Below, in pieces: positions 44,070 through 55,724 of a stretch of DNA of 64,000 nt; within the stretch, counting starts at the first letter, position 1; each line of letters opens with the position of its first letter. The stretch comes from Ctenosaura bakeri (taxonomy: Eukaryota; Chordata; Lepidosauria; Squamata; Iguanidae), in assembly GCA_948474755.1 (NCBI GenBank), contig CAOLHI010001663.1, forward strand, positions 286,818 through 350,817. Direction: 5' to 3'. The translations under genes and the position numbers were made by a program. The notes beneath the pieces are model-generated. The model ran no database searches, was not told the origin of the DNA, and saw only the letters and a program-made list of their open reading frames with translations.

Positions 44070-46250
44070 AAAGGGTCTAAAATGTCATAAATATAGTGAG
44101 CAAACAGAAGTGAGAAAGCATTCCTCTTTGGTTTCTGACTCTGACTTACTCTCTCTCTCCTTCTCCTTTGTCTCCTCTTTTCTTTCCTATGTATTTGTGC
44201 TGATGGAAATTTGAAAATATGTGCGAAAACAAGAAAAAAATTGAAGAAATTCAATGATAGAGTAGAATCCAGCCAATATGAGGTTGCTACTTCTATGATT
44301 CTTCGTCATTGGTTAGGTAATGGGATGGTGCTTCACAGCTCTAAAAGTCACTTTTATAAGCATATTAAGATCCAATTCTTTGGGTCATAGACAATCAATA
44401 CAATTTAGGGATCTAGCTATCTACTTTTTGAACTGATGTGAAGAATATGACTGTAGTGAAACTTCATAGAAATAAGGGAATGCCTGAACCACAGCTGACA
44501 ATGAAGTCCGTTGTCCATATCCAGCAAAGAAAGTCCACATGCACATCTGATTAACACCCAAACATCCATGTGTTTCAGTGTTCAAATAGAGCCACCAAAT
44601 TTAATGGACAGGCTTAATAAAGAGATTATTCTGGGCTCTAGTTGCATTCAGTGGAGTATCACTGAAGTTCAGGTGTGATAAATATCCTAGCCACTGTTTT
44701 GAGACAATGGAGATGCTAATTCCGGTAGGCAAGGCAGGCATGAAAGAGCTGAGCTGTCAGGCTGAGAATGAAGCTGACCAGGTGAAGCTTTACAAAAGGC
44801 CAACTAAATTGTAGTTTAATACAGGCATAGTGCCTTGGAATTACTTGAAGCCTTGAGTGATCTACAGCCTTGTGCTGATTTGTACTTGTAGAAGAAAATA
44901 ACTGTTGAATTGTTGCTTTCATTGAGCTTCCATACAGAGTTTGGAAGTAACATAGTGTGAACAATAATGCCACCTGTGACATGTTCCTTTTAAAAAGCAA
45001 AAGACTAACTCTATTTTTAGCATGAAATGCAATCACCTATAATACAGTTACAAGTTTTTTGCTGTAGCAAATACTATAGTATTTACTTTTTACTTTAAAA
45101 CACTATTTGGGAGGCATAGTCAGGTGACCGGAGGCTGTCTGTTAAAGTACTACTTGGACTGCTTGAAGGGAAAAACAAGATGGTGCACCTTCGTCATTCC
45201 CTATATCTAAGTTGACTTGAATGGCAGTTGACTCATGCTTCAGTGCTGTCCAGGGGACAGTATGTGAGGCAGCTGGCTAGCATATAGGGCCTCAGGAAAA
45301 ACAATGTCCATCAGAGGAGGGTAATCAGAGAATTCACAAGGATTAACAAGGAGGTTTCCATTTTCCATCATTTGCCCCCTTAGGTGGTTGCTTCACTGAC
45401 TCTAATGGTAAGGCCAGAACTCATACAGGAGCAGCTCTCATCTCACTCAGGGTACTTCTAGAAGATAAAGCTTTCATTATACAGTCACCTGTCCCATTCA
45501 TGGAATTTTATTGGTGAGTGGAACTAGGATCCAGGCATCATTTTCTTTGTTATGTAACCCATATTTGGCCATCATTCTCCCACCCTTTATTTTCAACAGA
45601 AAAAATGCTAAGGAAGGGGGAGTGGAGCCAGAATAGTTGCACAATGTCTGCTGAATCACATCACTAGGAGCAATCCATTTGGAAGCACACACAGTTAATG
45701 ATTTAATCCAGTGCAAAAGATGCAAAAGAGGAATCATTGATTGGACCCACTGTTCTTGGAACAGGGAAAAGCACATTCTTAGGTAACCAGGAAAGAAAAG
45801 TAGCTGCTCCATGATTAAACAAAGAACACATTCTATATGGAATACTTTTCAGAGCCAAACTGTCAGAAAAGGTCATAATCACAAGAGACCAGAAGCTTTA
45901 TAAGTTGATGAGACCAAAGAATTATAACCTCTCTTTGCCATGGTTTTCCCCACCCTGAAAGTTAATTCATAGCCAAACTCACTATTACTACATTAGGGAC
46001 AGAAAGAGTATTTGCAATTAATCATTTCCAGGTTGAAAAATGGGCTTCCCAAAACTCAGGCAACCCCATTAAGAACAATAGCAAAGCCCTGAGTCTTATG
46101 TACAATTTTATCCTAACAGTCAAATGCAAGTAAGGAGGACAACTTGTTTCCTCAGTCTCTGCCCATCTTGGCTGTTTGTCCAGGGAGGAGATGCAATTAG
46201 CCTTTAAATACGACATTTTATTAATGCATCTCTCTGAGGGAGGGAACTTT
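44070..46250. other. No gene seen
   Basis: About 2.2 kb of mixed-composition DNA with no exon-like frames and no confidently assigned element. Confidence 0.35.
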
Positions 46251-46254
46251 CCAT

Positions 46255-47160
46255 CCTGTATAAAAGAAAAAATGGTTATACCACTTCTGAAAAAGCCTCT
46301 TTGAATCCCCTGGACCTTAATAATTATAGACCAGTATCTAATCTTTTTTTGGGTAAGCTGATTGAGAAGGCAGTTGCCTTCGAATTCCAGGTGGTCTTGA
46401 TGACACACACACTTCCTTGACCCATTTCAAACCAGCTTCAGAGCAGGATATGGAGTTGAGACTGCTATGGTTGCCTTAGTGGATGATCTCTGTCTTAGCA
46501 TCAACAGTGGATGTGTATTCCTCTTGGTGCTTTTAGACCTCAATGCCATCAATCATGACATTCAATGGTATCAATCATGGTATCCTCCTGGAATGCCTTG
46601 GCAGGGGTGGGAATTACTGTCTTGCAGTGGTTTCAGTCTTGCCTCTCTGACAGGTTCCAGATGGTGGTGTTTGGGGATAACTGCTCCTCAAAAAAGGAGC
46701 TGCTGTATGGCATACCACAAGGTGCCATTCTATCCCCAATGCTTTTTATCATCCAAATGGAACCATTGGGATAGAACATCCAGAAGAATGGGGCGCTGTG
46801 CTATCAGTACACTCATGATGCCTGAATCTATTTCTTCATGCCTTTGCAAACAGTCTTAACTAAGGATGTCTCCTTTGAATGAAGGAGGAGGCAGTGGACT
46901 GGATTCAGGAAAACAAATTGAAACTGAATCCCAACAAGACAGAAGTGCTTATTATTAAGGGTCCTAATCTGGGGTTGAAAGTGTGTCAACCAGTTCCATC
47001 TGAAAGACTGTCCTCAGTGCTTAGGAGTGCTCATGGATCTGACTCTCCAAATGTCCACTCAGATAGGTGCAATTCCACTGCTCTCAGAGGGCAGTGGACA
47101 TTCCTACTATGGAGATCCTTCAACAGAGAGTATCTTTCCAAAAGTTCAGAAGTCCTATTC
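46255..47160 (+). pseudogene. L2/CR1-clade LINE reverse transcriptase relic
   Basis: Across several frames it reads IPLLKKPLLNPLDLNNYRP then VSN, LGKLIEKAVA, TAMVALVDDL, FLLVLLDLNA, GIPQGAILSPMLF and NKLKLNPNKTEVL: the RT motifs of L2-clade non-LTR elements in the correct order. The catalytic YADD box is degraded to YTHDA. Multiple frameshifts and stops show long inactivity. Confidence 0.85.
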
Positions 47161-47163
47161 CTG

Positions 47164-47256
47164 CATAGCATAGTATAGCATAGCATAGCCCAGCATAGCA
47201 AAACAAAGGGTTGGACTAGTTGGTCTCTTCCAATTCTAAAATACTACAATTCTAAG
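47164..47256 (+). repeat. ATAGC repeat and CR1-like 3' terminus
   Basis: An imperfect (ATAGC)n run (47,164-47,199) is followed by GGGTTGGACTAGTTGGTCTC, TTCCAATTCT and ACAATTCTAAG. The latter has the form of a CR1-type LINE 3' end with terminal ATTCTA-like repeats. Confidence 0.6.
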
Positions 47257-47435
47257 ACAGTGTTTAATCCTTTCCTCCTTTATAGTGGTATGTTCCCCAG
47301 CCCAAAACAGGAAGGCCAGAACTTTGCTGTGGACATCATTTTCTTTTGGGTCACAGCAAAGGGAAAAAAGTAAAAATCTCCTTGGACATCCTTTTAAGTC
47401 CTAAACAGGGGTTAGAGAGTAGTCCCTGCGATCGA

Positions 47436-47484
<49 letters not shown>
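47436..47484. repeat. (CTGT)n tetranucleotide microsatellite
   Basis: About twelve uninterrupted CTGT units. Confidence 0.97.
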
Positions 47485-47485
<1 letters not shown>

Positions 47486-47489
47486 ACAC

Positions 47490-48825
47490 TTAAATATCAT
47501 TGCACACAATAGAACCTACCTTGCTTGAGTGCAGAATCTGGCTTAATCTGGGGGCAAAATCCTGATTTTCTTTAAGTACACACACATATCCCTTGTGAGT
47601 CCTTATGTCAGCAAGGATGATGTAAATTGCAGTACAACAACATCTGGAGAGCCACCAGTTGTCTACCCCAGCATCAGTGAAACCACTAACCAGACCTCTG
47701 AACTGGAATTCTATTGACTATTCCCTGGGGATAATGCAGGTTACTTGAACAAATAGTTTGAAATGGACACTGGAATCTAAGAGCCTATTTTTAGACATTG
47801 CATATTGAAGTTTGACCTTGTTTTGGAATCTCATATGCTGAGGGAAAAGGAGGAGAAGGGAGACAACAGCCCTAATCTGCAAGCTGTAAGAAGAAGACAT
47901 GAGCCTCAGTCTCCAGGATGTATGCTACCTCAATAATTTATGGTCCAGAGGGGACAACAGCTATCAATAATTCATTGGCAATAATGTTCTACAACCTCAA
48001 ACAGACAGTTTTGTTATTTTGAATGTGAGTAGTCTTCTTGGGGTGTCAAATTTTAAAAATTTGTTTCACAAAACAGATGAAGCACTTGGGAATCAGGAAG
48101 ATCTTTCACCTTTTCATACAAGGCATGCCACTGATTTATCGACTGAAAGCGAGCAACTGATTTAACTTTCCTTTGACTGAGTGTGAGGTTCTAATAACAC
48201 TACATGCGTTATTTATCTCAATTCCATTTCATTTTCGAAAAGCATTTTAACCCCATTTGTGCAGATTAATTAAAAAATGACAAGGAAGACTCTGTTCTCA
48301 AGCTTAAAATTACTAAAATAAATGTGATGAAATCTTAATTTGCAGTTTTGATGTTGGATATGACCCCTTTCACATTACAAAGTTACAGGCTTCCCCCGCT
48401 TATCTGACAGGTTCGGGACCAGAGGGCTGTCAGAAAATGGAAATGGTTGAAAAGCAGAACCTGTCTACTATAGGGAACATGAAGGACTTACAGAGGCTCA
48501 TTTGGGACTTACTGCATGTTTGTGCTGCTTGTAAACTCTCTCAGCTGACTTGGTGCCTTTCCTCCCTCTGAGCTCCCTTTGCAATCAGCACATGTATGGT
48601 CCCAATAGAGGTTCTATAGGCAGAACTGATGGAAGACCATTGTTTCAATGCTTACAATACAGACAACTTCCATTAATTCAACCAGAGGATCTGCTTTTTC
48701 TGTAGACAAGACTTGGGACTGCGTGCATGTGTGAGCAGTCCTATGCAAGCGTCTAAGGGCAAGAAGAACTGACAAACGAGCAGAACTGGAACTTGTCCTT
48801 AATTTGGAATCACTGAAAGAGCAAG
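47490..48825. other. No gene seen; possible conserved non-coding stretch
   Basis: The 48,180-48,360 part is AT-rich single-copy-looking DNA with homeodomain-like cores (GATTAATTAAAA, CTTAATTTGCAG). 48,385-48,480 (CAGGCTTCCCCCGCTTATC) resembles a decayed Tigger-like end. Confidence 0.3.
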
Positions 48826-48829
48826 TTGT

Positions 48830-49224
48830 CATACAACATGGCATCAAAGACAGAGACTCTTTCCGCGCAAGGGGGCTGCACCACTGTGGAGCTAGGATGG
48901 CAGCGGTTGGCTGGTCGTGCTTCTGCACAACATTGTCGCTGGCCTGCCACCATCTGGTATTTGCAAAATCGATTTTTTTTATATATATATCTATCATCAC
49001 ACAACGCTGCTGCCCTTCCTGGCCATGCAGAAGAGTGGAAGTGCACTGGTGACGCCTCCCTCCCCAGCGCAGCAATGGCAAGTGCTCGGCTGTGCTGTGG
49101 AAGGAAGAGGTGGGACCAGTGTGCTCCCCTCTGCAGCAGTCCGGTGAGGTGTGGAGGGGAGTGTTCCTGGCACTCCCTGCCAGGGCTGCAATGGAAGGAC
49201 TTGCTGAAGCCTTGTTGTGCTGAA
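48830..49224. repeat. GC-rich repeat island
   Basis: Shares CCCCAGCGCAGCAATGGC and GGCTGTGCTGTGGAAGG with the islands at 43,640-44,065 and 63,313-63,777, interrupted by a T/AT run (48,970-48,990). It directly abuts a MITE on the right. Confidence 0.45.
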
Positions 49225-49443
49225 ATGGCCAGAGACTTTCTATATAGCGCTTTGATTCCACTTCAACTGCTGTGGGAACATCCTACAGCACCCTGAGATT
49301 TATAGTTTAGAGAAGGGTATTTAGAAGTCCTAGGAGGAGAGCTCTAGTGCTTCTCCAGATTACCAACCCCAGGATTCCATAGTATGCAGCCATGGCAGTT
49401 AAAGAGGAAACAAAATGCTATACTTGTGCAATGTGAAAGGGCA
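49225..49443. mobile_element. MITE of the CATGGCAG-type family
   Basis: Starts GGCCAGAGACTTTCTATATA, has GCTTTGATTCCACTTC, an AGAGCTCTAGTGC core, then GCAGCCATGGCAGTTAAAG and ends TGCAATGTGAAAGGGC. The ends form inverted copies. Confidence 0.75.
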
Positions 49444-49444
49444 C

Positions 49445-51120
49445 CAAGTAACATAAAAAAACCCTGACTTATGAACTCTGAATTCTAGAAAAAGTGCCTG
49501 AATAATTCAGTTTGTCCAGCTTCCTTTGATGATGATCCATATTGACTGGGCAGTGTAAAATCCCCTGCTGGTGCTGTGCGTTTCTACAAACTCTCCATAC
49601 TTCTATGGGAAAGTATACAATTGTTGATGTTTATATACAAGCACCATACTTCACATTTGCTAGAATCAATCCATCTATCTGTCTGTCAAGCTGTTTCATG
49701 CACCTGACAAAAGAAGTTCTTGGCTTTGAAAACTCCAGCCACTATCAATTTCTTATCCTAAAAGGTGCCCCAGGACTCTCTGTTTGGATTTCATTGTAAA
49801 CCGATCAAGCTTCAACATCTACTCACTGGATCTTGATCTATTCCTTTCAGCATCAAGCATTCTCAGCTCGGCTTTTGATTCAGCCTATATACTCTTGCCT
49901 TTGCAACAAGTTATCCCTTTGCTGTTTCCAAAACTGCCTTCTGGTTCAAGCAGTTTGAAAAAGAGCTGCTGAACCACAGTTCAGGGCATCACGGCTCAAT
50001 CACGGCTGAACAGCTTTTGATCATTTCCAAAACAGACAGGCTGGGGAGCACATTTGACCACAGGTGTGACATCATTGATAGGCAGCCAGAAGGTTTCATG
50101 GGTGCAAAGCCCATCTGCCAAAAGTGACAGCTAGTATGTCAGCACAGGATGTCTGCAGATATGAAATACATCACACAGGAGGGTGTAAATCAGCACAGAT
50201 TGTGTGCAGCTGAGAGAGGTCTTACACACAGGGCATGGAAAGCGTTCTTCATCAGGAAGAGATATTAGGTAAGCCATCTAATGGCAAATTTCATCGCCAC
50301 ATAGGATTCTTGATAAATGGTTCAGGTGGGAGATGGCAGGTTCTTCAAAATATATAAGGGAGCAGGGATAGCTCCTAGCAGTTAGGAAAATGGATTCACT
50401 GCAATTAAAGCACATACAGACAGCTGGTTCTTTGTTTAAAGACAAAATCATGACGGAAGGTAGCACAACCAAACTGGTGGTGGCACAGAAATGTGCCATA
50501 CTGAACGGTGCCATCTGCACTAGCCCTCCTACCACACAGGGTGTCTTTTGGACTAGTAGGCTACATCATGAGGAATCACACATGTCTTTTTCTGGAATCA
50601 GTGTACATTTGCACCTTGCCCTTCCAGTTTCTTCTACTGGGCACTTCTACTTCAAGTAATATAGTGTTGCGATCCTGCATCACAGAGATGTAGTGTAAAC
50701 AAGTTTGGCATGCAGAGCTATGCTGCATAGTTCTCACCCCCCAAACCCTACCCTTTAGCAGCAGGAGCTCCCCTTGCAGTCATTCCTTGACTGATGGACA
50801 GTAAAGGGCACCAGAGAAGCATCTGGCTGTCTCCCTATAACCAGACACTTCTCTGATGCCCCCTGCTCTCCACTGGTCACTAAATGGCCATGGAATGGGG
50901 TTTCTGGAGCTAAATGGATTTAATGGATTCATGGAAAAAGTTGTGGGGGAGGGGCGTGGAAATTGGTGGAGTGATAGAGGTTGGTGGCTGCAATATCAGT
51001 GATGAATCTACTCTAGGGTTCAATTTGAACTTCAAGAGAGTTTTCCAAATTTCTGAGCCTATTTAGGGGATGGGGTTCAGCAACCTGGATAGCTCCTTGG
51101 ATTCTACCACAGTTTTTACT
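49445..51120. other. No gene seen; single-copy-looking DNA
   Basis: No young repeat is recognised. 49,830-50,200 is balanced in composition and lacks repeat signatures, so it is a candidate for sequence conservation tests. Open frames on both strands have no exon boundaries. Confidence 0.3.
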
Positions 51121-51218
51121 GCAGAAGTAGATTGCTACCCACTTGCTACATTCCACCAAATTCTGCAACCCACCAGAATTTGGTGGAATGTAGCAAGCAG
51201 GTAGCAATCTACTTCTGC
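51121..51218. repeat. 45-bp inverted repeat with 8-base loop
   Basis: Arms 51,121-51,165 and 51,174-51,218 are complementary over 45 bases with about two mismatches (from GCAGAAGTAGATTGCTACC inward). It is not one of the MITE families seen here. Confidence 0.92.
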
Positions 51219-51219
51219 T

Positions 51220-52975
51220 TTCCTTGCATTTTTAGCTAAAACAAGGTGTGAAAGGAGCCCATGTTTTGTTTTAGAAGAGAAATACAATTCCAGAAAGCTT
51301 CCAGGAATACAATTCTACTCTGAGTTAAGAATGACCTTTCCTGTATATCTTATATTCACAAAAATGTAGTTTGTTTCACTGACACTCTACCAAATTTGAG
51401 GGCAGGGTCACACTAGAGTTGGACAGTCACATGTGGTCCACCTCTTATCTAAGATACTCATTCTTTATCAATTTTTTAAACCAGATTTTATCACTATAAT
51501 CTCAATAAAATGCAACAGTGTCCTTACAAAAGCCTAGCAGTGCAGGCCACAGTTATTATCCCCACAGTACATGTAAGAGGCTAAGAGAACATAGGCCTAC
51601 CTGAAAACTATTTAGTGCACAATTTTAGGTCACAATTTTAGTCTTGTTGCTATTCTAACAAGGAGCAGAGGCACAGAACAAAAGAACAGCCAGGGATGAC
51701 ATTGAATTGGTGAGAAGTGCACCTAGGATGTCCAGGAATAGCCAGAAAATAAACAAAGTGGGATTCAATCTATACCTGTTCAACTTAAAAAAACAACAAC
51801 ACCTCAGACAAAAGAGAGCTGAGGAAATGTGATATGAAGACAGCTGAAACATTATTTCCTCCTCCCCACCCCCCAAATTGTCCTCTCTAAAGGGAGTTGG
51901 ATCAGTGACAGCATGATAATTGGCGGCAGTTCCAGGATGAAGAGATATTTTCCCATTGTGTGTACTGGAGACAACATAAGCAGAGTTCATAGGATGTTCT
52001 TTTCCCCTGGCCCTTTCTCTCCTGTCTCTTTAAAACTCATCCTGTTTTCTCCCCCCCCCGCCCCCATTCACACAAACCTATTAATTAGATTTGAGAGATG
52101 AAAAAAGAAAGCATTTACGTTACTGGGCTCTAATGCCACACTGGCATTCTCATGTCATCGTAAATCATGACTACAAAGATGTCACCAGGCACACTTGACG
52201 GAGCTGCGTGAAATTCCCAGGACAGAATAAAGCTGGGCTATTTTTTTTTAAATTTCCACATGAACATTATTAAACAAGATTCACCCTCTGTGTTCCAGGA
52301 GGAATCTGTTGGAGGTGAGAGCTTTCAAAAGTTGCATTCAAAATAAAGTTCAAGCAATGCAGATTTTTTCAAATAAACAAGTGAACAGGCACTGTGAGCT
52401 ATATCTAAATGTCACTAAAGAGCAGCAGGCCTAATGCCTGCACAGATATGTCAGCCTGGTCTCTGTGACACTTCCTCTCCAGTTCCTTGCAATGGGTTGC
52501 ATTTCTAATATGAATCACAAAAGGTGGAGCAGACTGAAAAAAAAAGCCAACTATTCTAAACCTGTGCTAGCAGGTCATGAAAGTTACTTTTTAAGGCTAA
52601 AACTTTCAGAACCCCAGAGGCAGCATGGCCAGATTTTTGGGAGAAATAATTGTCCCATCTATGCCATCCCTACGAAAATCTGCCTGGTCAATTAATTGTT
52701 ATAGTTTAGGAAAATTGTAAAAGATGGATCTGCAGAGGAACTATAATTTCCAGCAGCTCTAGCGAGCATAACAAACAGTTGGGAGATGTAGTCCAATTAC
52801 ATCTGAAGGGCTACAAGTTGTCCCCTGCATTTAAAACTTTCCCCAGTCTTTTCTACATTAACTTAACCTACACAACTGAGATCCATTTGTGTAGGGATGG
52901 GTTGTGGGGGGGTGCGGTTTGCCTGGGGCAGCAATGTTTTTGGGGTATCCTGGGTCGTAGCCACACCTCCGCGTG
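51220..52975. other. No gene seen
   Basis: Mixed DNA with a decayed foldback piece at 52,735-52,815 (CAGCAGCTCTAGC, GGGAGATGTAGTCC). 52,200-52,460 lacks repeat signatures and is a second candidate conserved non-coding stretch. Confidence 0.3.
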
Positions 52976-52980
52976 CCCTG

Positions 52981-53043
52981 GCCATGCCCCCACGCACTGC
53001 AGCCATGCCCTCATGCATTGCAGCCCTGCCCCGCATGCTGAAG
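52981..53043. repeat. 21-bp imperfect minisatellite
   Basis: Three units of the GCCATGCCCNCANGCANTGCA type (the third diverged) in a short GC-rich block; the related plus and minus frames are repeat artefacts. Confidence 0.7.
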
Positions 53044-53272
53044 CCCCCACACACACTCCAAGCTCCACCACTGCTGAGATCACAAGATTTCACAGACAGG
53101 AAACAGGGGTAATGGAGAAGGATGAATGCCAGATAAAGCACTGGAAAAGACTCCAAGAAGAGAACTGAGTCACACATTGCAGGAAAAGATAAAACAACAA
53201 CTATGAGATCACTCATAGAAAATTTTGAGGAATTGGTGATATTGTGAATATGAATGCGGAATATAAAGTATA

Positions 53273-53753
53273 CAGTCCTCCCTTCACATTCACAGGTTTG
53301 ACCTTTGAGAACTTGATTATTCACAAGGTGCGTGTGTGCCTCCCTCCTATTCTCCTCCTGCCAGTCCCTTGTGTTTTGCGAGGTGCAGACAAGAAAGGCA
53401 AGTGCCTGGACAAAAGACAAGGAAATGGGGAGGGGGAAGTTGGCACAAGCCTTCCTTCTGCCTTTTGGAGCTCCTCTTCCCATTCCCTTGCCTCTGACCC
53501 CACTGCTGAGAATTTTCACCAAGGCAATAGGCAAGAGAATGGGGGAGGACAACTTATGTAAGCCTTTGTTCTCCCCTCCAGAGCTCCCCCTTCCATTCCC
53601 TTGACCCTGGCATTGGTGCACAAAAGGCAAGTGAATGGGAGGGGGGAGCCCCAGAAGGGAATGGGAAGAGGATCACAGGTTATTTTTAAATGATTTTTCC
53701 ACTTTTGCGATGGTTCTGCACTCTGAAACCTTGTGAAAGAGGACGGCCCACTG
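53273..53753. mobile_element. Non-autonomous Tigger-like element
   Basis: 481 bp, CAGTCCTCCCTTCACATTC to GAAAGAGGACGGCCCACTG, flanked by TA (53,271-53,272, 53,754-53,755). The interior repeats a GGGAATGGGAAGAG-type motif in both orientations. It belongs to the same family as 12,262 and 16,711. Confidence 0.78.
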
Positions 53754-53761
53754 TAGTTGGA

Positions 53762-53863
53762 CTAAAGTTATTTTGTTATATTTAATTACATGTCAAGTTC
53801 CTCTACAAATATTTACAGAGGAGGCTCATGACATATAATTAAAACACAACAAAATGACTTTAG
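53762..53863. repeat. Imperfect AT-rich hairpin
   Basis: CTAAAGTTATTTTGTTATAT at the left and the complementary ACACAACAAAATGACTTTAG at the right, with GTTCCTCT facing AGAGGAGG around a 12-base loop. It directly follows the Tigger-like element. Confidence 0.8.
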
Positions 53864-54036
53864 CTTGTCTATACATTAAAAATAAATGGAATAACAGTAC
53901 CTCCAAGTTCACTGCCAGTATCAGCTGGCTTCAGGTAAACTTTTCTCAACCACAAATCAGTAAGCAATTTGCTTTGGACACAACACAGTTCTCTCACTGC
54001 ACACAGATAAATGCATGGAGAAAACAATAGGTTGAA

Positions 54037-54256
54037 ATGCCTCTATGTCCAAAATATAACTACTTTAATTGTACTGGGATTTGAAGTTTGATGAAGTACT
54101 TAGAATTTCATCCCCAGAGAGTTCTAGTGCTGTAGTCAAGGAAAGTGCAAAGGAGCTCTCCAGCAGGGAATGTGATTTATCCAAGTTTTGTTGCATAAAA
54201 TGCAGTCATGACAGTTAAAGTGATATTAAAGTCGTATAGTTGTGTAGCACAGATAT
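54037..54256. mobile_element. MITE of the CATGGCAG-type family, decayed
   Basis: ATAACTACTTTAATTGTACTG, CAGAGAGTTCTAGTGCTG and GCAGTCATGACAGTTAAAG keep the order of the family, ending AGTTGTGTAGCACAG. Confidence 0.55.
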
Positions 54257-54684
54257 ACTCACAGTCCTGTGAAAGGACTATATCATATATATAGCTGCCT
54301 AATTTAAATCAGATACTGATTCCTACCAAATTTAGTTAGCTGTATTTTCATGACATTCCATATCTCCCTCTCCTGGATATTGACAAAGGAAGCAGAGAAG
54401 AAAAATCCAAAGGTCATATTGGAGAAGGTGAACACATTTGGAATCCAGTGGAAAACACCCATTGAAGTGGAACTAAATTAATGAACACAAACATTGCTTC
54501 TCCATATTGCTCTGGTGTTCCTCATGTGTCTTCCTTTCAGTGAGAGAATGGTGGATTCCCATGAACTTGAAAAGGCTTGAAACATCCTGAAGCGAGCGCT
54601 ATTTTGTGTGTGTGTGTGTGTGTTTTAATCTGTTTATTCTGAAATGAAAAACATGCCACAAAGAGAGCTAGTTTTGTATTCTAG

Positions 54685-54885
54685 TTTATGGTGTTGGACT
54701 GGGCCTTGGAAGGGCAGGTTCAAGTCCCCAGTGACTCATGAATGGTCTTGGGTCAGCCACATACTCTCAGCCTGAATTACCCTGCAGGTTTGTTGTGAGG
54801 ATAATGTGAGAAGACGAGAACCATGCATGCTGCCTTCAGCTCACTGAAGTAAAAGCCAGATATAAATGTGACAAATAAATAAGAC
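54685..54885 (+). mobile_element. Second SINE type
   Basis: Includes a box B-like GGTTCAAGTCCCC, then TTTGTTGTGAGGATAATGTG, AGAACCATGCATGCTGCC and the end GATATAAATGTGACAAATAA. This is the most complete of the three copies in the window. Confidence 0.7.
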
Positions 54886-54920
54886 TGATTCAATATAATA
54901 TCATGAATTTTCATATACAG

Positions 54921-55094
54921 AGCCAGCAGTAGTTTGAGTGTTGGATACTGGGAGATCATTGTTGGAATCTCCACTTAGCCATGGCAACCCATTGACTGAC
55001 ACTGGGAAAGTCAAATTCTCTTAGCCTCCGAGGAAGACAAAGGGAAACCCCTCTGAATAAAATTTTTCCAGGTAAACCTGGTGACAGGTTTGCC
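54921..55094 (+). mobile_element. CAA-type SINE ending in a CAT repeat
   Basis: The head AGCCAGCAGTAGTTTGAG, body CATGGCAACCCATTGACTG and GGTGACAGGTTTGCC match the SINE up to the point where the (CAT)n microsatellite replaces the 3' end and tail. Confidence 0.85.
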
Positions 55095-55142
<48 letters not shown>

Positions 55143-55143
55143 T
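55095..55143. repeat. (CAT)n microsatellite
   Basis: Sixteen almost perfect CAT units. It joins a truncated SINE to an L2 fragment. Confidence 0.97.
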
Positions 55144-55640
55144 ATTGCCATCTTATCCATCTTGCCCCAAGGCTTGAGGCAGGGTACAACACAGGTTAAA
55201 ATACAATTAAAAACACATCGTAGATGAAAATACACTGAAACCACATTTTTTAAAATTCAGACAATTCATTTTGCTGTTGAATCTCTTCTGACAGAGGTGG
55301 CCAAAGGTGCTCTGAGGGACTGTTGCCTGTCTAGTCCTGACTGATTTAAGTAAATGGTCCCCAAAGGACCTGAATGTACGGGGTGGATTGTATGGGAGGG
55401 TAACTTTGGACCCAAACCATGTAGGGCTTTAAAGGTAATAACCAACACTTTATACTTGGCCCAGAAACTAATTGGCAGCCAGTGGAGTGATTTTAATATC
55501 AGTGTGATATGCTTACTCCTCGATGCACCTGTAACCAATCTAGCTGCAATATTTTGGACCAGTTGGAATTTTTGAACTTGGTAACAAAGGTAGCCCAATG
55601 TACAGCACTTTGCAGAAGTCCAGTCTTGAGGTTACCAGCA
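55144..55640 (-). pseudogene. L2-clade LINE ORF2 C-terminus, minus orientation
   Basis: The minus-strand translation reads KFQLVQNIAARLVTGASRS, HITLILKSLHWLPISFWAKY and KVLVITFKALHGLGPKL. This is the conserved segment after the reverse transcriptase in L2-clade LINEs. The 3' part (SLRAPLATSVRRDS) is followed by an A-rich reversed UTR. The frame is open for about 110 codons, so decay is modest. Confidence 0.85.
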
Positions 55641-55682
55641 CATGCACTACCATCTTTAGGTCTTTCTAAATTAATTCCTAAA

Positions 55683-55720
55683 TAAGTCAGACATGACTTG
55701 AAGGCACACAAAAACAACAA
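55683..55720 (+). mobile_element. SINE 3' tail only
   Basis: TAAGTCAGACATGACTTGAAG and the tail CACACAAAAACAACAA. The rest is missing. Confidence 0.75.
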
Positions 55721-55724
55721 TTTT

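Noticed and set aside
52863..53630. 255-codon minus-strand frame
   Set aside because: It spans a 21-bp minisatellite and most of a Tigger-like element. No domain and no conserved start.
55011..55244. Poly-methionine minus-strand frame
   Set aside because: Produced by the CAT microsatellite between a SINE and a LINE.
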